The translations under genes were made by a program, and so were the position numbers. Positions 50,191 to 62,772 of a stretch of DNA of 64,000 bases are shown one piece after another. This DNA is from Antedon mediterranea (lineage: Eukaryota > Echinodermata > Crinoidea > Comatulida > Antedonidae): positions 12,899,001-12,963,000 of the forward strand of contig NC_092674.1 of the NCBI RefSeq assembly GCF_964355755.1. Direction: 5' to 3'. Within the stretch, counting starts at the first letter, position 1; every line of letters begins with the position of its first letter. Under the pieces are notes generated by a model. The model saw only the letters and a list, made by a program, of their open reading frames with translations. It did no database searches and had not been told where the DNA came from.

Positions 50191-50424
50191 AAATCGGAAA
50201 TTCATTTGCAACAACGCATGGACGTACGTTCATACAGGTAAAGGTACGATTTATGTTCTCACGATTGAGTTTACGAATTGTTTCAATTTACGAATAACCA
50301 TTTATGTACCGCCTATATTCGCCGTCGATTAAGGGGGTTTGGGTGGGGGTTCGATTGGGGAAAAGGAAGCGGTTGGCCCGAACCATAAAACAGGGTCTGG
50401 CCACGTTTCTTTTCGCTCATAAAC

Positions 50425-51791
50425 AGTGGCGGATCTAGGGATGAATAGGGTGGTTAGCCACCCCTCCCCCCCCCCCCACACTTAATTCTCAAAAAAGAAA
50501 GATGCACCAAAACCGCGAGCGTCGCTAGACGTGGATTCGACGCACTTGACTCTGTTAATTAAGAAGAGTAGGCTAGAGCTATAGTTGTGTAAATAGGCCT
50601 ACATAGTGAAAGAGCTAAGAGTTGAATTACTATTTATAAATTCAAGAGTTTAAAAAGCTTATTTTAAAGCTTATTAAATATAGATTACGAATATATAAAA
50701 AGCGAAATAAACATAACTTCCGACACTACGCCGATTTTGTGATGCCATGCCTCATACAATAATTTATGTATAGGTGTTAGGTGCGGCTAGGAGGTCATTG
50801 CAATTATTGAATTCCATAATAATAAGTTTAAATAGTCTTAGTTTTACAGCCGTCTAATAAACGTCACGTGATATTCGATTTTGTCGAAAGGTGGCAGTAT
50901 AAATTACGCAATATTTGACTGCATGATGATTGGTGTGTACTGCATGACGATAGGTATGTACTGCATGACCATTGGTGTGTACTGAATGACGATTGGTGTG
51001 TACTGCATGAGTTTGGTGTGTACTGTATGACGATTGGTGTGTACTGCATGATGTTTGGTGTGTACTGCATGACGATTGGTGTGTACTGCATGACGATTGG
51101 TGTGTACTGCATGACGATTGGTGTGTACTGCATGACGATTGGTGTGTACTGCATGACGATTGGTGTGTACTGCATGACGATTGGTGTGTACTGCATGATT
51201 GGTGTGTACACTGCATGACGATTGGTGTGTAGGCCTACTGCATGATGTTTGGTGTGTACTGCATGGTGGACGATTGGTGTGTACTGCATGATAAATGCGC
51301 ACTGAAGGCAGAGGAGGCGTTCCATAGTATAAACGATAAAAATAAACGAGAAACATGGTGTTCTTTTATTATTTTTAGCCATGAAATGTCTTGTTCTATG
51401 TACACGGCCGAAAAAAGGTGTGTGGCGTATTAGGCGTTTTATTGATTTGTGTTATAGACAGGGCGATTACTGCAATCATTGTTTACTAAATTACATTGAG
51501 TTATTCACTGTATTCACTATTCGGCTGTATGGTATATATCTGAGGTTAACAGACCACCAAAGCACAGTCGTACACTAAACACATGTACTATCGAGGCATT
51601 TTCGGAGTGCCGCATTACCAAATGTTCATTTCGTTTGAAGTGTTTCTCGATCAAAGCTTATTATTAGTTCTTCGAAAAAGATCCGTACAGTATTTAGGAA
51701 GGATTTCAAAACCCACCTCTGTTTCGCGCGTACGGTCTCCCCGTCGGGGATTTCGGCCCCGCGCCGTTGGGCAAATCCTGGCACCACCACT
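50425..51791. mobile_element. Possible DNA transposon with CAGTGGCGG ends
   Basis: The left end is CAGTGGCGGATCTAGG and the right end (reverse complement) is CAGTGGTGGTGCCAGG. Such ends are common in invertebrate DNA transposons. No clear target duplication is seen. A poly-C tract (about 50,467) follows the left end and a GC-rich segment (51,720-51,770) precedes the right end. The 21-bp minisatellite lies inside. Confidence 0.4.
50926..51290. repeat. 21-bp minisatellite (TGGTGTGTACTGCATGACGAT)
   Basis: About 17 copies of a 21-bp unit reading GGTGTGTACTGCATGACGAT plus T. Minor variants and a few shortened units occur. The long frames on both strands are repeat artefacts. Confidence 0.95.
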
Positions 51792-52800
51792 GATTTTCAC
51801 CATCACCTACTAACAATGCAATGTCTTATGTAAGCATATATAATCAAACATTTACCTAGATTTTCCAAATAATTATGAAAATTACCAATAAAAACAAAAA
51901 CTGTACAATTTGACAACCATTTTTTCAAACTTACCATTGTTTACATTTGCTAGGCCGATCGATTAATTTTCGAAACTTCGGGGTGTAAATAATTTCGTAA
52001 AGTCTGAGTTCTGCTTAAGTACTTTACTATTTCAAAACAATCGGTAATTAACAAACTTAAGTTATATTCTAACGAATAGTATAAAAATGGTTTTATAATA
52101 TTTATGACGAAATTGATTAAATTAATTTAAAGTGTACTAAATAAAAGTTATAAACGTCGCGAAAGTTGAACGAGATTCAACCACTCGCGCGGCTTCACAC
52201 TAGTGTGTGTACTCAGGCACATATCACGTCTAACAATATTGAGGGCGCTTGAATGTTTCTATTTATTTTACATTGCTTGAGACAGCTGTTTGTTGGGTCA
52301 ATGCACTCGGTATAAAAACTTAAATTACAGTTGTATAAAATCCACTGTGGCAATAGCATCCACGTGGTATTTATTTAATTGTATACCGAAACAATAGTAC
52401 GATAGCAACTGCAGGCCTGACAAGCAAGTTTTAATATCCTCATCACAATGTGACTGTCAATTACCAACATCCATCGGGAAGCAGTCAAAATATTGCCTTA
52501 AAAGGAAATTGTAACAAAGGTAATGAAATATATGATAATTTAAAACTGAATTTAAATATATAGATTCATTATCACGTGGTTTCAATTAAAAGTTATTATA
52601 CAGTATTTATTTATTCCAAAAATGGCCAACAAAAAATAAACAGTGACCATTGTTGTCTAGGGATGCAAATTTAAAATGTAGCCAGGTTTTTACTTTAAAT
52701 TCTAAATTAGGATGTTTAATTACTATATTTTTAAAATAAATTTTAAGCCGAAACTAAAAATATAGATAATGGTTTTTGAACACACTGCAGTTGTTTATCT
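51792..52800. other. Unannotated stretch
   Basis: Contains a less AT-rich part (about 52,150-52,340) and a donor-like AACAAAG|GTAATG at 52,520, but no open exon that I can support. Confidence 0.3.
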
Positions 52801-52804
52801 TCAA

Positions 52805-53450
52805 ATAGATAGCACCCTATTTCAATTATAGCACCCTATTCTATTTTAAATGGATAGCATGCCCTGTTCCAAATGGATAGCACCCTGTTTCAAATTGATA
52901 GCACCCTGTTTCAAATGGATAGCATCCTGTTTCAAATAGTTAGCACCGTGTTTCAAATGGATAGCACTCTGTTTCAAATGGATATCACTCTGTTTCAAAT
53001 GGATATCGATCTGTTTCAAATGGATAGCACCCTGTTTCAAATGGATAGCACCCTGTTTCAAATGGATAGCACCCTGTTTCAAATTGATAGCACCCTGTTT
53101 CAACTTGATAGCACCCTATTTCAAATGAATAGCACTCTGTTTCAAATGTATAGCACCCTGTTTCAAATTGATAGCACCCTGTTTCAAATGGATAGCACTC
53201 TGTTTCAATTGGATAGCTATCTGTTTCAAATGGATAGCACCCTGTTTCAAATGGATAGCACCCTGTTTCAAATGGATAGCACCCTGTTTCAAATTGATAG
53301 CACCCTGTTTCAAATTGATAGCACCCTGTTTCAAATGGATAGCACTCTGTTTCAATTGGATAGCTCTCTGTTTCAAATTGATAGCACCCTGTTTCAAATT
53401 GATAGCAACTTGTTTCAAATTGATAGTACCCTGTTTCTAATTGAAATGAC
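52805..53450. repeat. 21-bp minisatellite (GATAGCACCCTGTTTCAAATG)
   Basis: About 30 copies of a 21-bp unit (ATAGCACCCTGTTTCAAATG plus G), with CACC/CACT and ATGG/TTGG variants. It is open in several frames, which explains a 199-codon frame that is not a gene. Confidence 0.95.
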
Positions 53451-53672
53451 GTGGATCATCATGGACACTTGACAGCATTTTGTTGTCATAAGAACGTCAA
53501 GGTAAAATAGATACTCAATACAGAATTGATTTTTGTAAACGAAATGTATTATACATTTGGTTACTTCTGTAATGATGTAAACACTTTACAACAATTGGTA
53601 CTACTAATCATGTATAAGAACGTAAGATGCAAATAATATAATTGTTAAACTACATTATACTGTACATGAAAC

Positions 53673-54025
53673 TTATAATATACAGTATATTATATTATAT
53701 AAATATTTGAACGTAACATCTACGAATTTATAATGTGATATTGCTAGGATTTCTACAGTCAAAATGAAAAGAAGGGCTGACAGGGGGCATCTCTGTCTAA
53801 TACCATTTTTCATTTCAAAAGCTTCTGAGCTCCAGCCGTTGTTCATTACATAATTAATATTCAATTAATAAAATCTTTACCTAAGTTGAAGGCTTCAAGG
53901 GTCTTAATCGTAACATTTCTATCAATTGAATCAAAAGCTTTACAGAAGACTAAAGAAATCAGAGCACCATAACTATTTTCATTTTCTACATAATACTTAA
54001 TATTTGTAGGCAGCATTTGTAATTT
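53673..54025 (-). pseudogene. Non-LTR retrotransposon reverse-transcriptase fragment
   Basis: On the minus strand, SYGALISLVFCKAFDSIDR (RT motif A region) is followed, after a frameshift near 53,860, by NNGWSSEAFEMKNGIRQRCP and LSALLFILTVEILA (the G-x-RQ-x-CPLS motif). The catalytic ADD box is not present. The pattern is closest to L1/Tx1-like LINEs. It is an internal fragment of dead copy, unrelated to the RTE element at 17.8 kb. Confidence 0.7.
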
Positions 54026-55930
54026 ACTTTATGCGATTTGGCCAAGTTTGATTTTTCACTTTCATGTGGTGGTCAATAGCATCATAAGAAACAAATTTCA
54101 ACTTAGTGTCCAACTTTTAGATGCGTTTTTCACCGTGTGGGGGCGCTTTCTCAAAATGGCCGCCTATATCATATCTCGACAACCGCTTACTCTAGAAACT
54201 CAATTATGCTCTCAAATTGTTCGTAATACACATATTTATATTTATCTTAATGACAAGTTTCATACAATAATTACCAGAAGTACCACTTCTGACCTTTTGA
54301 CCTTTTAACCTCGACCTTGATCATATCTCGTCTTATGATTTTCATTTTGGTCTCAAAGTGTTCATAATGTGCATATTTATATTTGTCTTAATAGAACATT
54401 TTCTTCTAAAATGACTAGAAAATATATTTCTGACACATAACATAATATATTTACATAAAGACTTTATTTTGTTACACATTTAAACAAATTTGAACATCCA
54501 AAATCCAAATTGTTAAATTGTAAACTGTTTGAATATTTTAAATAATCAATCAATTGGATCGGATTTTGTTTATTTTAGGACCACGTGTGTCAAGGGATCA
54601 GTAGGTAATTAGCAAAATAAAAATTATAATGCAAATTAATAAAGATTAAATTAAATATATTCATAAAGACTCAAAGTATAGGCCTACTGTGGGGAATAGT
54701 ATATAAAATTACATCGGGAGAACTAGTGATAAGACCTTTTGTTTTAAATCCAGTGATACCCCGATAGCCGAGTTATTGAGTAAGCTCTCAGGAATAACTG
54801 TTGCCGGTGGTCTAGGATGGTTCCTGTGAAATATATTTAAATATGGTATAAAAGTTATAATAATAATAACATGCATTGAAGTTTAGTTTTAGTTTAAGTT
54901 TTAGTTTAAGTTGTTTGTTTAAATGTGCCGTAGGGCCCCTCGGAAGAGCAGTTATTTTATTACTGAGAGGGCTACCCTACTGAAAGAAAACGAAATAAAT
55001 AAATAAATAAATAAACTGTGAACTATCAGTCCCGTTCGGACCCTGGACTTCTGCCAATGTTGCAATGTTGCAAGTGCTTCTTTGGTACGTGAACGCCCCA
55101 CTGTTTCGCGGTTTCAAACGTTGTTTAAACTAAATAGTGTATTAATTATACCAAATAGGATGGTATTTATTGAAATAAACGCCCAACAGGTCCCCAATAA
55201 AACACCACTTAGAATAATAATCGCCCATCCACATTCCACATAATATATTGTATTGTATTTATAACACAATTATATTGTAGTAGAATTCATTGACTACAAT
55301 TTACCAAGCATTTTTTTACCACTTTTTTTATCTATTAGAGATAGATTTTATTGATTATAACTATTACCATATTAAAACTAAAACATTAAACGTAGGCCTA
55401 TCCCTCAGAATAAGCACCTACCTCAATGAAATACGCCCCCACCTCTTCCCAAAAGGCCAACCTCCCCCCTCCCCCCACCCACCCCCTTCCTAGAGGGGGA
55501 GGGAAGCGAGCTCACCCTCTAGTGTTAAAATTTGTTTTTATTTTTATTAAATGTGTACATGCTTTTAAAAATGTACACTTATTTAGAATAAACGTAATGA
55601 TCTGTAGTTTCAAGACTTTTTGTGCCACCAACTCTCTTTTTTGTGTGTTTGTCGCCCTCTACTTGGAAAATGTTGTTAATGGAAAATTAATATGGCTGCG
55701 CCCATGCAAGCATGTTGAGATGTTGGCTAAACTAGTTATTTGCAGTATAAAACAATCACATAGAAGCTATTAAACATTAATGAATATGCAATGTAGTTGT
55801 CCATATCAGGGACATTCAACTGTACGGTAAATATCTGTACCCCTTTGATTGAGTTTACATGTTACAGTTTTATTTGCTATGTTTGTGTTTATAAATTATC
55901 ATGCCCTCTAGCTAGCTATAGCCTATGCCT
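54026..55930. other. Repeat-bearing non-coding stretch
   Basis: 54,170-54,420 holds two diverged copies of a ~155 bp unit (CATATCTCG...CATATTTATATTT). 54,930-55,016 looks like a LINE 3' end: a GGGCCCCTCGG...CTGAGAGGGCTACCC hairpin, then (AAAT)n. 55,455-55,500 is C-rich low complexity. No gene recognised. Confidence 0.4.
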
Positions 55931-55934
55931 ACCT

Positions 55935-56760
55935 AGGAAGTAAGCGCCGTATATAATTATTGTATGACTAATCATTTTGTATAAATAATTCACAGTACGG
56001 TAAAAGCAATGTTTTAATAGTCCAAATATGTCAACATTCAAAATTCAAACTTTGAAGAATTTGATAACAGTTTGTTATGGTCACTTTTTGTGGAAAATGC
56101 ATAGTGATGTTAATGGTGAAACGATATTATTATTGTAATAAACCATAACTTATATCAATAATAATGCAATGAAATATTTATAAAAAGGTATACATTTTAT
56201 TTTCAACCCTCTGATTAATAATGGATCGATCCATTTAGTGGTCTTATAGCAGAAACTAGTTTATATAGTACTGAATGTTAACACTCGTTGTCCTGTGTCT
56301 GTTATACCAACTATGTTTGTGTTATACTTATAATTATTATACTTTGCCAACTTACCAGCTATTGCCACTGGACTTGAACACTGAACAAACTTTCCCGATA
56401 AACTCTCAATTCAACCGATTCGTAGCTGTTTACAGTACCTGCACTCCTTTGTCTATTTTCATATTATTATTTATAATAACAATATGCATACTTAAAGTTA
56501 GCACAATAATGGCACAAAAACCTTTCCACGGTATAATGACCCTTTTTATATAGATGCTCAAGTCATTGTGTAGAATTTCAATTCATAGTTTCAGTCATTC
56601 AATTCTATATAACCACAAGTACTCATGTATCAGATTATAACCTGTACCCAATATAGTATACTCTTAATGTGATACATTTTCAAGCAAATTATATTATAAT
56701 TTTAGCACACAAAGTATATGCATAAATAAGAACCTAGTTTTCCTTATTTTCTTTATTTAA
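55935..56760. repeat. 0.75-0.8 kb dispersed direct duplication, copy 1
   Basis: Matches 59,585-60,318 and then 61,285-61,350 in direct orientation. Shared parts include AAGCGCCGTATATA, ATGGATCGATCCATTTAG, CACTCGTTGTCCTGTGTCTG and CACAAAAACCTTTCCACGGT. Copy 1 is uninterrupted. Open frames in the two copies do not keep a common product well enough to call a gene. Confidence 0.8.
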
Positions 56761-57284
56761 CTATTCGTTTTAGCGTCCCTTTAAGTACGGATATTTATGT
56801 TAGTTAAATTGTCCTGCCTTGATACAACAATAACTTAAATTCACTTATTTAAAAAAAAATAGTATGCCTAGATTATGCATTCAGTATTCGACAACAGTTT
56901 CTGATACAGCAATTGGACGACAACAAACAATCTGTTGTCGACAACAGAGCTTATCATGGTTCACTTTATGAAGAATAACACTCATAATGTTAGATTCCTA
57001 ACGTTTTTTCTGTGCAACGCTAGATCATTAATAATACATTCGATGAATTTTATTCTACTGACACAGAAGTATGAGGTTATATCAGTTACAACAACGTGCT
57101 ACAGACCAGATTTACCGTCTGACACAATGTCCTCTCGTGGATGGCTTTAGGTTTAGCCTAGCGGAGTATGGTCGAAGCGGCCGCCAGTTTAATATCGTCA
57201 TTTGTATGGAATGCCATGTGCGCTTTAATCTTTGATTGTCGTTGTCTATGGCGAGTTGAGTTACAGCCAAAGTTGAGTTACAAT
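56761..57284. other. Unannotated stretch
   Basis: No gene recognised. A small repeated word CGACAACA occurs around 56,888-56,945. Confidence 0.3.
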
Positions 57285-57810
57285 CAAACCAATCATAATT
57301 TGCGTACGGTATTGCCGGATTTTTATATCTCGTTTACATACTATCGAATCGTTTACAGTATTGTGCATTAATAATTTACGTACGGTACTGTCGAATCTTT
57401 ATATCTCATTTGCATAGTTGAGTTACAGTCAAACCAATAATAATTTGCGTACGGTATTGCCGAATTTTTATATCTCGTTTACATACTATCGAATCGTTTA
57501 CACTACTGCATTAATAATTTACGTACGTTATTGCCGAATATTTATATTTCGTTTAATTACTATCGAATCTTTACACATTATTGCATTAATAATGTACGTA
57601 CGGTACTGCCTAATCTTTATATCTCATTTACATACTATCGAATCTTTAAACACTATTGCAATAGTAATTTACGTACGGTACTGTCGAATCTTTATCTCAT
57701 TTACATACTATATAGTATCGAATCTTTATACATTATTGCATTAATAATTTACGTACGGTATTGCCGAATATTTATATATCATTTACTGTACTATCGAATC
57801 TTTTTTATTA
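57285..57810. repeat. ~76-bp tandem array, about seven copies
   Basis: Units contain ATTTACGTACGGTATTGCCG and CATACTATCGAATC, spaced about 75-78 bases. One unit carries an extra AGTTGAGTTACAGTCAAACC. No coding function. Confidence 0.9.
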
Positions 57811-58939
57811 GTAGTAATAGGGTGTGTTATACATTAAGTGTTATTCCATTGTAATAATTATATTGTTTGTGTTTTCAATAAAGCAACGTGAGGGACGAAT
57901 ACGCCAGAGGAACGTGCACCTTCTACAGTAGACTTGCCCCAAGTCTGTATTTTCTTTTTTATTTATTTGTTTTTATTGCGACCGCGATTTTTGTCTGAAA
58001 ATACAGACTTGTGAAACGCGTATAGAAATCGATTTGTAGACTGCAAACGTCCGATAAGAATGACGTAGGTGATCATACCGTATTTGGCTATATGGGGCGG
58101 GCGGTATGTAAATATAGATTTCGAATCAACCAATGATCATCTTGTTTCAAAATGAAAAAGATCGAGTACGTACAGTGCAGAATGTACGAGACGAGACTGT
58201 TACTAAAATCGTGTTGCCAAGTTGTTTTTTTATTAATTGTTTAGTCATTGGCCTAGGCCTCTTTCGTAGAGGTCCTACTCAACTCGCACGTATGACCTGC
58301 CAAATAAAACGCCAATAAAGTAGGCCTACATACCACCGGCACACAACAAAGCTACACCACACACTACACAGAACAGGACAGGGTCTGGGTGGGAATTAAA
58401 TCAAATTATCTCCGCGTAATAAATGATCCATTCAATGTTTGATTTGCGGAGAAGCAGCCTATCTTATCAAGACGAGTTTTCATGTTCTTGGGAAAAATCC
58501 CATCAAATGTTTACCGAACTACTAGGCATATAAAATCATTTCTAGCCTTCAGAAACTTTCATCAATGTACCAAGTACACGTTGTCTAAACGTAACATAGC
58601 GCATGCGCACCATCTTAGTTGTTGAGCGTTTGAACTTCTGAAATATGAATATTAAAACGGTGTACGAGTGAGTAGCCAATCGCATGCAGCTGAAACTAGT
58701 CAACCGGATAATCGTATGCACCAAGATTTCTTGGTGTCAAACCACGTGACTTGTGCGTGTTTCCCCAGACGGAGTATCCAAAATCAAGTAGTATACGTAT
58801 GAAACGCCATATGTGCCAAAATATTTATCTTTTTACTAATATTAAGACAAAACTCCGTCTGGAACCCAGACTACTTCTACAGCACTATTCCTGGCCGGCC
58901 ACTAGTCGAGTTTTTTAGCATAAATTCACGTAATTAATT
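57811..58939. other. Stretch with fragments of dispersed repeats
   Basis: 57,935-58,030 (CTTGCCCCAAGTCTGTAT) is a diverged fragment of the duplicated segment at 26,941 and 49,527. 58,766-58,862 has an inverted repeat CCAGACGGAGT...ACTCCGTCTGG around a piece (TGTGCCAAAATATTTATC) also seen at about 27,035 and 49,620. No gene recognised. Confidence 0.4.
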
Positions 58940-59370
58940 AGTTTTGTATGCATAGCTGGTAAACAACAGTAATATACGAACATCGGACGCTAGCTATGCC
59001 TAGCCTGACGTTGTATAGTTGCTGCATTAATTGTATTTCTGTTTTCCAGAATCTGTAATACAAACTTGGGGAAACCCGGTATTTTCGCTGAAATAAATTC
59101 TTCTACTGTATTTATTTTGGACTTCACGATCGATCGAAAGTAGGTGAATCACAAAAGAAAAACTAAAGAATCAATCCGCGCGTAATGCATGTTGGGATGT
59201 TTAGCGGGCCACTAATAATGATTAGAATCGACTTATTTTTCACATTTTTAACCGTTCACAGACGAAAAAAGTTATCACAATAGAACCATAGGCCTATAGT
59301 ATTTATTTTAACATTAAATGTAGGTTGTGACCTTAATAAATTAGATTTAAAAAACGTAGGGAATGGGACT
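58940..59370. mobile_element. Second, truncated copy of the TTAA MITE (inverse)
   Basis: Reverse complement matches 4816 to about 5240, ending at AGTCCCATTCCCTACG next to TTAA (59,371-59,374). The opposite end is lost. Shared inner words include GATCGATCG and TAAGTCGATTCTAAT. Confidence 0.75.
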
Positions 59371-59584
59371 TTAAACATTTTTCATAAGAATGACTTCAAA
59401 CAGTAATTATGTAAATGTTTAGTGTCAGTAGTAACCAGCTTCTTTCAAAATTTAATAATTTATTTTCATATTTTTGTCAATTGCATTCTTGTAATACTAT
59501 GTAAGTCTCCGACTGTTACAATTCTGATTTACGAAAATAATTATTCTATTTCACTTCAAAATAGCAACACTTGCTTCTAGAACA

Positions 59585-60318
59585 GGTAGTAAGCGCCGTA
59601 TATATTGTATGGTTAATCAGTTTGTATAAATAATTCACAGTACGGTAAAAGCAAGGTTTTCAAAATGCACTGCTTATCTTTAACTAAACTTTGAAACATT
59701 TGATACCAGTAGTGGATTAGGGTCACTTTTTGTGGTAAATGCATACTGATGCTAATGGTGGAACGATATTTTTATTGTAATAAACCCTAACTAATAATGT
59801 AATGAAATATTTATACAAAGGTATACCATTTTTTTCCAACCCTCTGATTAAAAATGGATCGATCCATTTAGCGGTCTTATAGCATAAACTAGTTTCTATA
59901 GTCCTGAGTGTTAACACTCGTTGTCCTGTGTCTGTTGTACTCCACTAGGGTTGTGTTATACTTATAATATTATTATACATTGCCAACTTACCAACTATTG
60001 CCACTGGACATGAAAACTGAACAAACTTTCCCGATCCACTCTCAACTCAACCAATTCGTAGCTGTTTACAGTACCTGCACTCCTTTGTCTGTTTTCATAT
60101 TAGTATTTATAATAACAATATGTATGCTTAAATTTATCACAATAATAGTAATAGCACAAAAACCTTTCCACGGTCTAATGAACTTATTTAGAGATGCACA
60201 CATCATTGTGTAGAATTTCAATTAATATTTACAGTCATTCAATTCTATATAACCCCAGAAGTAGTCAGGTATCAGATTACATAACTTGTACACAATAATG
60301 TATACTCTTAGAGTGATA
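59585..60318. repeat. 0.75 kb dispersed direct duplication, copy 2
   Basis: Partner of 55,935-56,670. It is interrupted after GTGATAACTTCGAG (about 60,320) by roughly 0.95 kb that contains a MITE (60,796-61,150), and the match resumes at about 61,285 (TTATATTATAATTTTTGCAC). Confidence 0.8.
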
Positions 60319-60795
60319 ACTTCGAGAAACCTAACGTACTCAATAGGTAAATGTATTTTATATGTATAATATGAAATGAAAACTCAGAGGATATAGGAAA
60401 ATAGGTAAAAAAACATCACGATTGTGTAAATCTTTGTTGAATTCAAGTATTAAGACAGTAGGATATATTATTATGGTTATGTTTAGATTGAAAAGAAACT
60501 GTTGGAAAGAAAAGAGAACGCATTTATAATATATGTCATTAATTGACGCTATTTCAAGAAACAAGAATAATAATACTAAAGAACAACATTTTAACATTAT
60601 AAATAATCATAAAACAGTCAGTCACATTTTATTCCGCATTTACTGACGAAATGTATAAAACCTGTAAACAGAGGGCGCCATCACATTTGCATCCAAGATT
60701 CTTACGTCTTGTAGGCAAAGTTGAAAAATAAATAACGTCAACGATGTTTGTCAAGATCGCATCGTGCTGCACGAAAACTGCTGTAGCCCCGAATA

Positions 60796-61150
60796 GGTTC
60801 CCACTTGAACTCGACGCAACGTAACGCAGCGACGAATCGACGAAAAGTGCCGTATTGCGTAATCACAAGTGGGAACCGACGACGCAACAGTGCTGCAAAC
60901 ATCAACACGGGAAATCAAATCAGTTTGATTTCACGCAACAACGCAAGGCAAAAGAACACTGGAAAACATAGTATGCCTACAGCGAGTACTTAAAACTACG
61001 CGTGGTGAACCAGGTCAAAGTCTACGGCATGCTAACGTTGACGCGCAACAAACAGGTCAGTGATTTCACGAAGGCGGGGCAAACACAATTATTGGAAGGG
61101 CAATTGCTTACGTTGCGTAGGTTGCGTTACGTTGCGTCGCTAGTGGAAAA
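60796..61150. mobile_element. Small MITE with GGTTCCCACT ends
   Basis: The left end is GGTTCCCACTTG followed by ACGCAACGTAACGC; the right end in inverse reads TTTTCCACTAGCGACGCAAC. An internal CACAAGTGGGAACC (about 60,863) also mirrors the left end, giving an ~83 bp mini inverted repeat. A relative lies at 61,371. No coding capacity. Confidence 0.5.
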
Positions 61151-61370
61151 CAAGATTTAAAATTCACGACGCGCGCTTACGTTAATGTTGTTACGAATGT
61201 AGACATTTCCTTATTACCTTTTCCTACGCCGACCAGATTTATAACGTATTTGGAGATTTTTCTCTGATAAGTTTTCCCCTTTTCGAGCGGATTATATTAT
61301 AATTTTTGCACACAAAGTATATGAATAAACAAGTAGGCCTACCTGGTTTTCCTAAAGTGTGGTTCCCACT

Positions 61371-61560
61371 AGGACGCAACGTAACGCAACGCAATGACGT
61401 ATCGACGCAACGTGCCGTATTGCGTAATCACAAGTGGGAATCGAACGACGTAACGTTGTGCAGTTGACAACAAAACAGCGCTGCAAACAGTCGCTACGGG
61501 AAATCAAATCAGTTTGATTTTACGCAATAACGTAAGGCAAACGCAAGAGAAACATAGTAT
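61371..61560. mobile_element. Second copy of the GGTTCCCACT MITE
   Basis: Shares GGTTCCCACT, ACGCAACGTAACGCAACG, GTGCCGTATTGCGTAATC and GGGAAATCAAATCAGTTTG with 60,796-60,935. The right terminus is not recognisable, so it is truncated. Confidence 0.5.
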
Positions 61561-61885
61561 AGCGCATGCTCAGACCATGAAATCAAAAAGTTTTCCGCCT
61601 GCTGTTTCGCGGTCATCGCGGTGTCTCCGCAGCTAGTTAGCAGAGGGAGTAGTCTCGACGGGTGGTAGTCCAGGGGAATTTTACACATTATCACTGGGTG
61701 GGGTGTGTAGTGTGTGTGTTAGCAAAATGGTTTCAAAATGCGAGGCGGTGTTCATGGATGTTGTAATACTGAATACTGAATACTGAAATGCTTTATTTGT
61801 CCATCATCATCATAAAATAACAACAGAAATTCTTCTTGAAGATTGACAATTATTAGTACAATAATAAATAAATATACACTATAAT
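61561..61885. other. Spacer
   Basis: No gene recognised. At about 61,775-61,815 a short ATACTGAATACTGAAATGC and CATCATCATCAT tract resembles an inverted LINE tail. Confidence 0.3.
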
Positions 61886-61891
61886 ATAGTA

Positions 61892-62696
61892 TATGGAACG
61901 CCGTTTACGCAACATTTCGATGATATGAATTTTATGACGCGATATGTGAATGAAATGCATCGATATGAATTGAATGGCGTGATATATGAATTAAATGTTT
62001 TGAATTGAATGCTTTGAATTGAATGTTTTGAATGAAATGTTTTGAATGAAATGTTTTGAATTGAATGTTTTGAATAAAATGTTTTGAATGAAATGTTTTG
62101 AATGAAATGTTTTGAATTAAATGTTTTGAATGAAATGTTTGAATTGAATTGAAAATTCAAACTATTGGCGGCGTATGTCATTCCCGCTCGCGATTTTTTT
62201 TCAACCTCTTAATAGGCCTAAGCATGGGTACCCTCATTTCCTTTCAACGCTGTCATCAATATGAATCCTTTACAGAGACTCCCTAACAGACCTGAAACAT
62301 TGGAATACATATTTCCGAACCCAGGTCTGTTAGGATTCTCTGTAAAGGCAGCGTGGAAGAAAGGAGATGAGGGTACCCAGGCTTAGGCCTAAGAGGTTGA
62401 GAAAATAATCGCGAGCGAGAATGACATACGCCACCAATAGTTTGACTTTTCAATTCAATTCAAACATTTCATTCAGAACATTTCATTCAAAACATTTCAT
62501 TCAAAACATTTCATTCAAAACATTTCATTCAAAACATTTCATTCAAAACATTTCATTCAAAATATTCAATTCAAAGCATTCAATTCAAAACATTTCATTC
62601 ATATATCGCACCATTTAATTCATATCGATGCATTTCATTCACATATCGCGTCATAAAATTCATATCATCGAAATGTTGCGTAAACGGCGTTCCATA
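61892..62696. mobile_element. 805 bp foldback element with 6-bp duplication
   Basis: ATAGTA flanks both sides (61,886-61,891 and 62,697-62,702). The inverted termini are TATGGAACGCCGTTTACGCA. The arms (~390 bp each) contain a 14-bp tandem (TTTTGAATGAAATG) and meet around a ~30-base loop at about 62,294-62,322. Arms differ by few changes apart from tandem copy number, so it is fairly young. No coding capacity; the superfamily is not assigned. Confidence 0.85.
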
Positions 62697-62772
62697 ATAG
62701 TATGTACACACACATGATTGCACAAAAAATATAAGTTATGAAACACGATGTAAAAAAGACTAGGTAAGACAG

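Noticed and set aside
50854-51382. Overlapping frames up to 172 codons with His/Thr/Val-rich repeats
   Set aside because: The 21-bp minisatellite is open in several frames on both strands; no start context, splice signals or domain.
52846-53472. 199-codon frame of a repeated seven-residue unit
   Set aside because: Also a by-product of a 21-bp array; both strands are open, which is typical of such repeats.
57418-57854. Two overlapping frames of about 107 codons
   Set aside because: They cross the ~76-bp array and repeat the same residues.
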